Source of the DNA: Paracyclopina nana | Taxonomy: Eukaryota > Arthropoda > Copepoda > Cyclopoida > Cyclopettidae | Length of the DNA: 64,000 nucleotides | Assembly (NCBI GenBank): GCA_019096065.1 | Contig: JAGUCH010000001.1 | Location: 11,780,001 to 11,844,000 of the forward strand | Direction of reading: 5' to 3' | Part shown: positions 62,075 to 64,000 of the stretch, in pieces | Layout: every line of letters starts with the position of its first letter | Position numbering within the stretch: position 1 is the stretch's first letter | Program-made: the position numbers and the translations under genes | Notes under the pieces: model-generated | The model's database searches: none | What the model saw: the letters and a program-made list of their open reading frames with translations, nothing else | What the model was told of the DNA's origin: nothing

Positions 62075-63265
62075 TCCTACCCTTGGATCGACAACGGACC
62101 GTCCTTGGATAGACTACGACGAACCGGCCTTGGATCGACGAAACGGATCGTCCCTGGATCGACTACTACTACTGACAGTCCCCTGATCGACGAGACGGAT
62201 CATCCTTGGATCGATTGCTAGAACACACAGTCCTTGGATAGACCAGGACTGACATGTATTTGGTTAGACACGAAAAACGAACTGTACTTGGATCGACGGG
62301 ACGAATCATCCTTGGATCGACTATGAGAACAAACAGTCCTTGGATCGAATAACGGATCATCCTTGGATAGACAAAAGACGGGTAATTCTTGCATCGACGG
62401 GACGAATCAGCCTTGGATCGACTGGGAAAACAGACTGTGCTTGGATCGAGTGGGAAAACAGACTGGGCTTTTGGGTGAAAATTACTTTAAGACATCTGAT
62501 GCTCCAAAAGCTGATTGGACCTCATGAGTTAGGTCCCACAAAGTCCAAAACCAGTCCGAACTCAAAAACTTTACTACACAGTGAGGTACACTACAGGCCA
62601 AAAACGCGGCTACCGCACCCATAGTCGTAAAACAAGGCTACACTGTAAAAATTACTTTGAGGCATCTCATGGCCCAAAAGCTGATTGGACCTCATGTGTT
62701 AGGTCCCAGAGAGTACAAAACCAGCCCTAACTCAAAAACTTAACAACACGGTGCGGTACGCTAGAGGCCAAAAACGCGGCCGCATCTGTATAGGCATGGA
62801 TCAAATGCAAGCAAAACTTAATTTTTTTTTCTAAAATTACAAAATATATCGCAATCTATCCAAGGACAGTCTGTTCTGGTAGTCTATCCAAGGACAGTCT
62901 GTTTTGACAGTCGATCCAAGGACAGCTCGTTCCAGTCTATCCAGGGACAGTTTGTCATTGCAGTCTAACTTAGTACAGTACGTTCTAGCTGTTGATCCAA
63001 GTACGATCCGTTTTTCGATGCAGGGACAGTCTGTTCTGTCAGTCTATCCAAGCACAGTTCGTTCTAGTCGATCCAGGTCCTGCTAAGTCATAGTAGTCGA
63101 TCCAAGGACTATCCGTTTCATTGATCCAAGGACTGTTCGTCTTCATAGTCGATCCAAGGACGATCCGTCTCGTCGTTCCAGGGAGTATGGGTTCTGTCTG
63201 TCTATCCAAGGACGATCCGTTGCAGTCTATCCAGGGACAGTATGTCCTAGTCGATCCAAGTACGG
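62075..63265. mobile_element. Foldback-like element with minisatellite inverted arms
   Basis: Left arm, about 62081-62470: some 15 units of 20-30 bp with the core CCTTGGATCGAC. Right arm, about 62851-63265: some 15 units with the reverse-complement core GTCGATCCAAGG. Between them sit two direct copies of about 177 bp. Inverted arms built of short direct repeats are the hallmark of Drosophila FB-type foldback elements. There is no transposase frame. Apparent open frames here are translations of the repeat. Confidence 0.7.
62469..62790 (+). repeat. Two direct copies of an about 177-bp unit inside the foldback-like element
   Basis: Copy 1 starts about 62469 and copy 2 about 62646. They share AAAATTACTTT, CCAAAAGCTGATTGGACC, TTAGGTCCCA, AACTCAAAAACTT and GGCCAAAAACGCGGC, differing at scattered positions. 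Confidence 0.85.
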
Positions 63266-63517
63266 CCGCCCAACACTTCCAGCTCATAAGACCAAAAGAG
63301 GTCGGAAAATTGGTCTAATTGAAGCTATGAAAAGTGAGTAAAAATGATCAGCTCTGAAATAGGAGGCTTAAGTAAAACGCAATTTAACGGAAGGAAAAAA
63401 TTTCCTTGGTAGGTGAACACAGCATAAGTCATCTAAATAATCTAACGCATTTAAGCAGACCTTTTAGTGCCAACCAGTTCTTAAAATACCTCGAATGCCA
63501 GGAGTGCTTCTGAAAAA

Positions 63518-63637
63518 GGGCGTTCTCATATTGGACTTTTGGTCACCTAAAACCTGATTTAGTTAACCGAAAACTGGTTTCAGTCAACCGTTATGTAAAC
63601 AGGTTTTGGTTATCAAAAGTCCAATATGAGAACGCCC
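63518..63637. mobile_element. Palindromic MITE, about 120 bp
   Basis: GGGCGTTCTCATATTGGACT at the left end is matched exactly by its reverse complement at the right end (63637). Pairing extends about 24-28 bp, and the centre is partly palindromic (AACCTG...CAGGTT). No coding capacity. Confidence 0.75.
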
Positions 63638-63767
63638 TAAAAATGACAGGACTTTTTTAGCTCAGCTCATTATTTCCATGTTTCACTTAAAGACCCACTT
63701 ATTCTATTGAAATTCAAGATTAATATATTCTATTTGATATCCACGTCAAGATTACCTAGAAGATAAA

Positions 63768-63935
63768 GGCTTAGTCTTTCGCAAGTTTTGCATAGTCACG
63801 CTATTTAAATAGCTCATAACATAAAACGTATTTAAATAGCAGCTATTTAAATACATTCAGAGACTATTTAAATACATTTTATGCTATGAGCTATTTAAAT
63901 AGCGTGACTATACAAAACTTGTGAAAGACTAAGCC
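63768..63935. mobile_element. Palindromic foldback element, about 168 bp, with ATTTAAAT cores
   Basis: The outer ends GGCTTAGTCTTTC and GAAAGACTAAGCC pair, and the arms continue for about 60 bp with few mismatches through ATAGTCACGCTATTTAAATA. CTATTTAAATAG or close variants, each self-complementary, occur several times, so the element can fold in many ways. Confidence 0.8.
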
Positions 63936-64000
63936 AAAAAATTATGAAACAGGGGGAAATGCCAAAGCTGCTGAGTTACTCAAGATTTATTTTTGATAGC

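Noticed and set aside
62075-63265. CRISPR array
   Set aside because: Repeat units are irregular (20-30 bp), degenerate, opposed in two orientations, and the context is a eukaryotic genome.
62169-63318. Open frames rich in repeated Asp/Arg/Ser/Trp phrases on both strands
   Set aside because: They are translations of the minisatellite unit, not genes.

Overview
The window looks like a metazoan nuclear contig, most likely from an arthropod. It has spliced genes with introns of about 50-150 bp, roughly 40% GC, no operons, and long gene-free stretches. It holds a teashirt/tiptop-type zinc-finger gene whose finger spacing and C-terminal finger resemble the arthropod genes, and two lineage-specific nuclear receptors with C-x-S-C-R P-boxes. 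CFAP43, an axonemal gene, implies motile cilia or flagellated sperm. I cannot name the species.

Layout. 1-13005: no gene; this lies 3' of teashirt. 13341-17443 (minus): teashirt-like gene in three coding exons (1103 aa). 17444-48927: about 31 kb without a convincing gene, 5' of teashirt, with repeat islands at 21.0, 29.1-30.3, 31.2-31.8, 38.3 and 41.7-42.3 kb. 48928-58174 (minus): CFAP43 in 14 exons (1748 aa), every splice phase checked by hand. All its introns are 48-153 bp except intron 1 (3150 bp). That intron contains two complete nuclear-receptor genes in divergent orientation: NR-A (minus, 3 exons, 391 aa) and NR-B (plus, intronless, 405 aa). 58175-64000: no gene, but a dense set of foldback elements and inverted minisatellite arrays.

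How it fits together. The gene-poor DNA on both sides of teashirt (about 2-47 kb) behaves like a developmental regulatory domain. The 8-mer TTTATGGC/GCCATAAA, a match to posterior-Hox/Caudal-type sites, occurs about 21 times there by eye, three of them within 1.1 kb at the teashirt 5' end. It is absent from the CFAP43 and repeat-rich part. The most unusual arrangement is the receptor pair inside CFAP43 intron 1. NR-A ends 32 bp before the CFAP43 exon 2 acceptor, and the NR-B poly(A) signal lies 17 bp from the exon 1 donor, so both receptor 3' ends must overlap the host splice sites.

Limits: everything is by eye and by hand translation. Counts and element boundaries are approximate, and no database search was possible.
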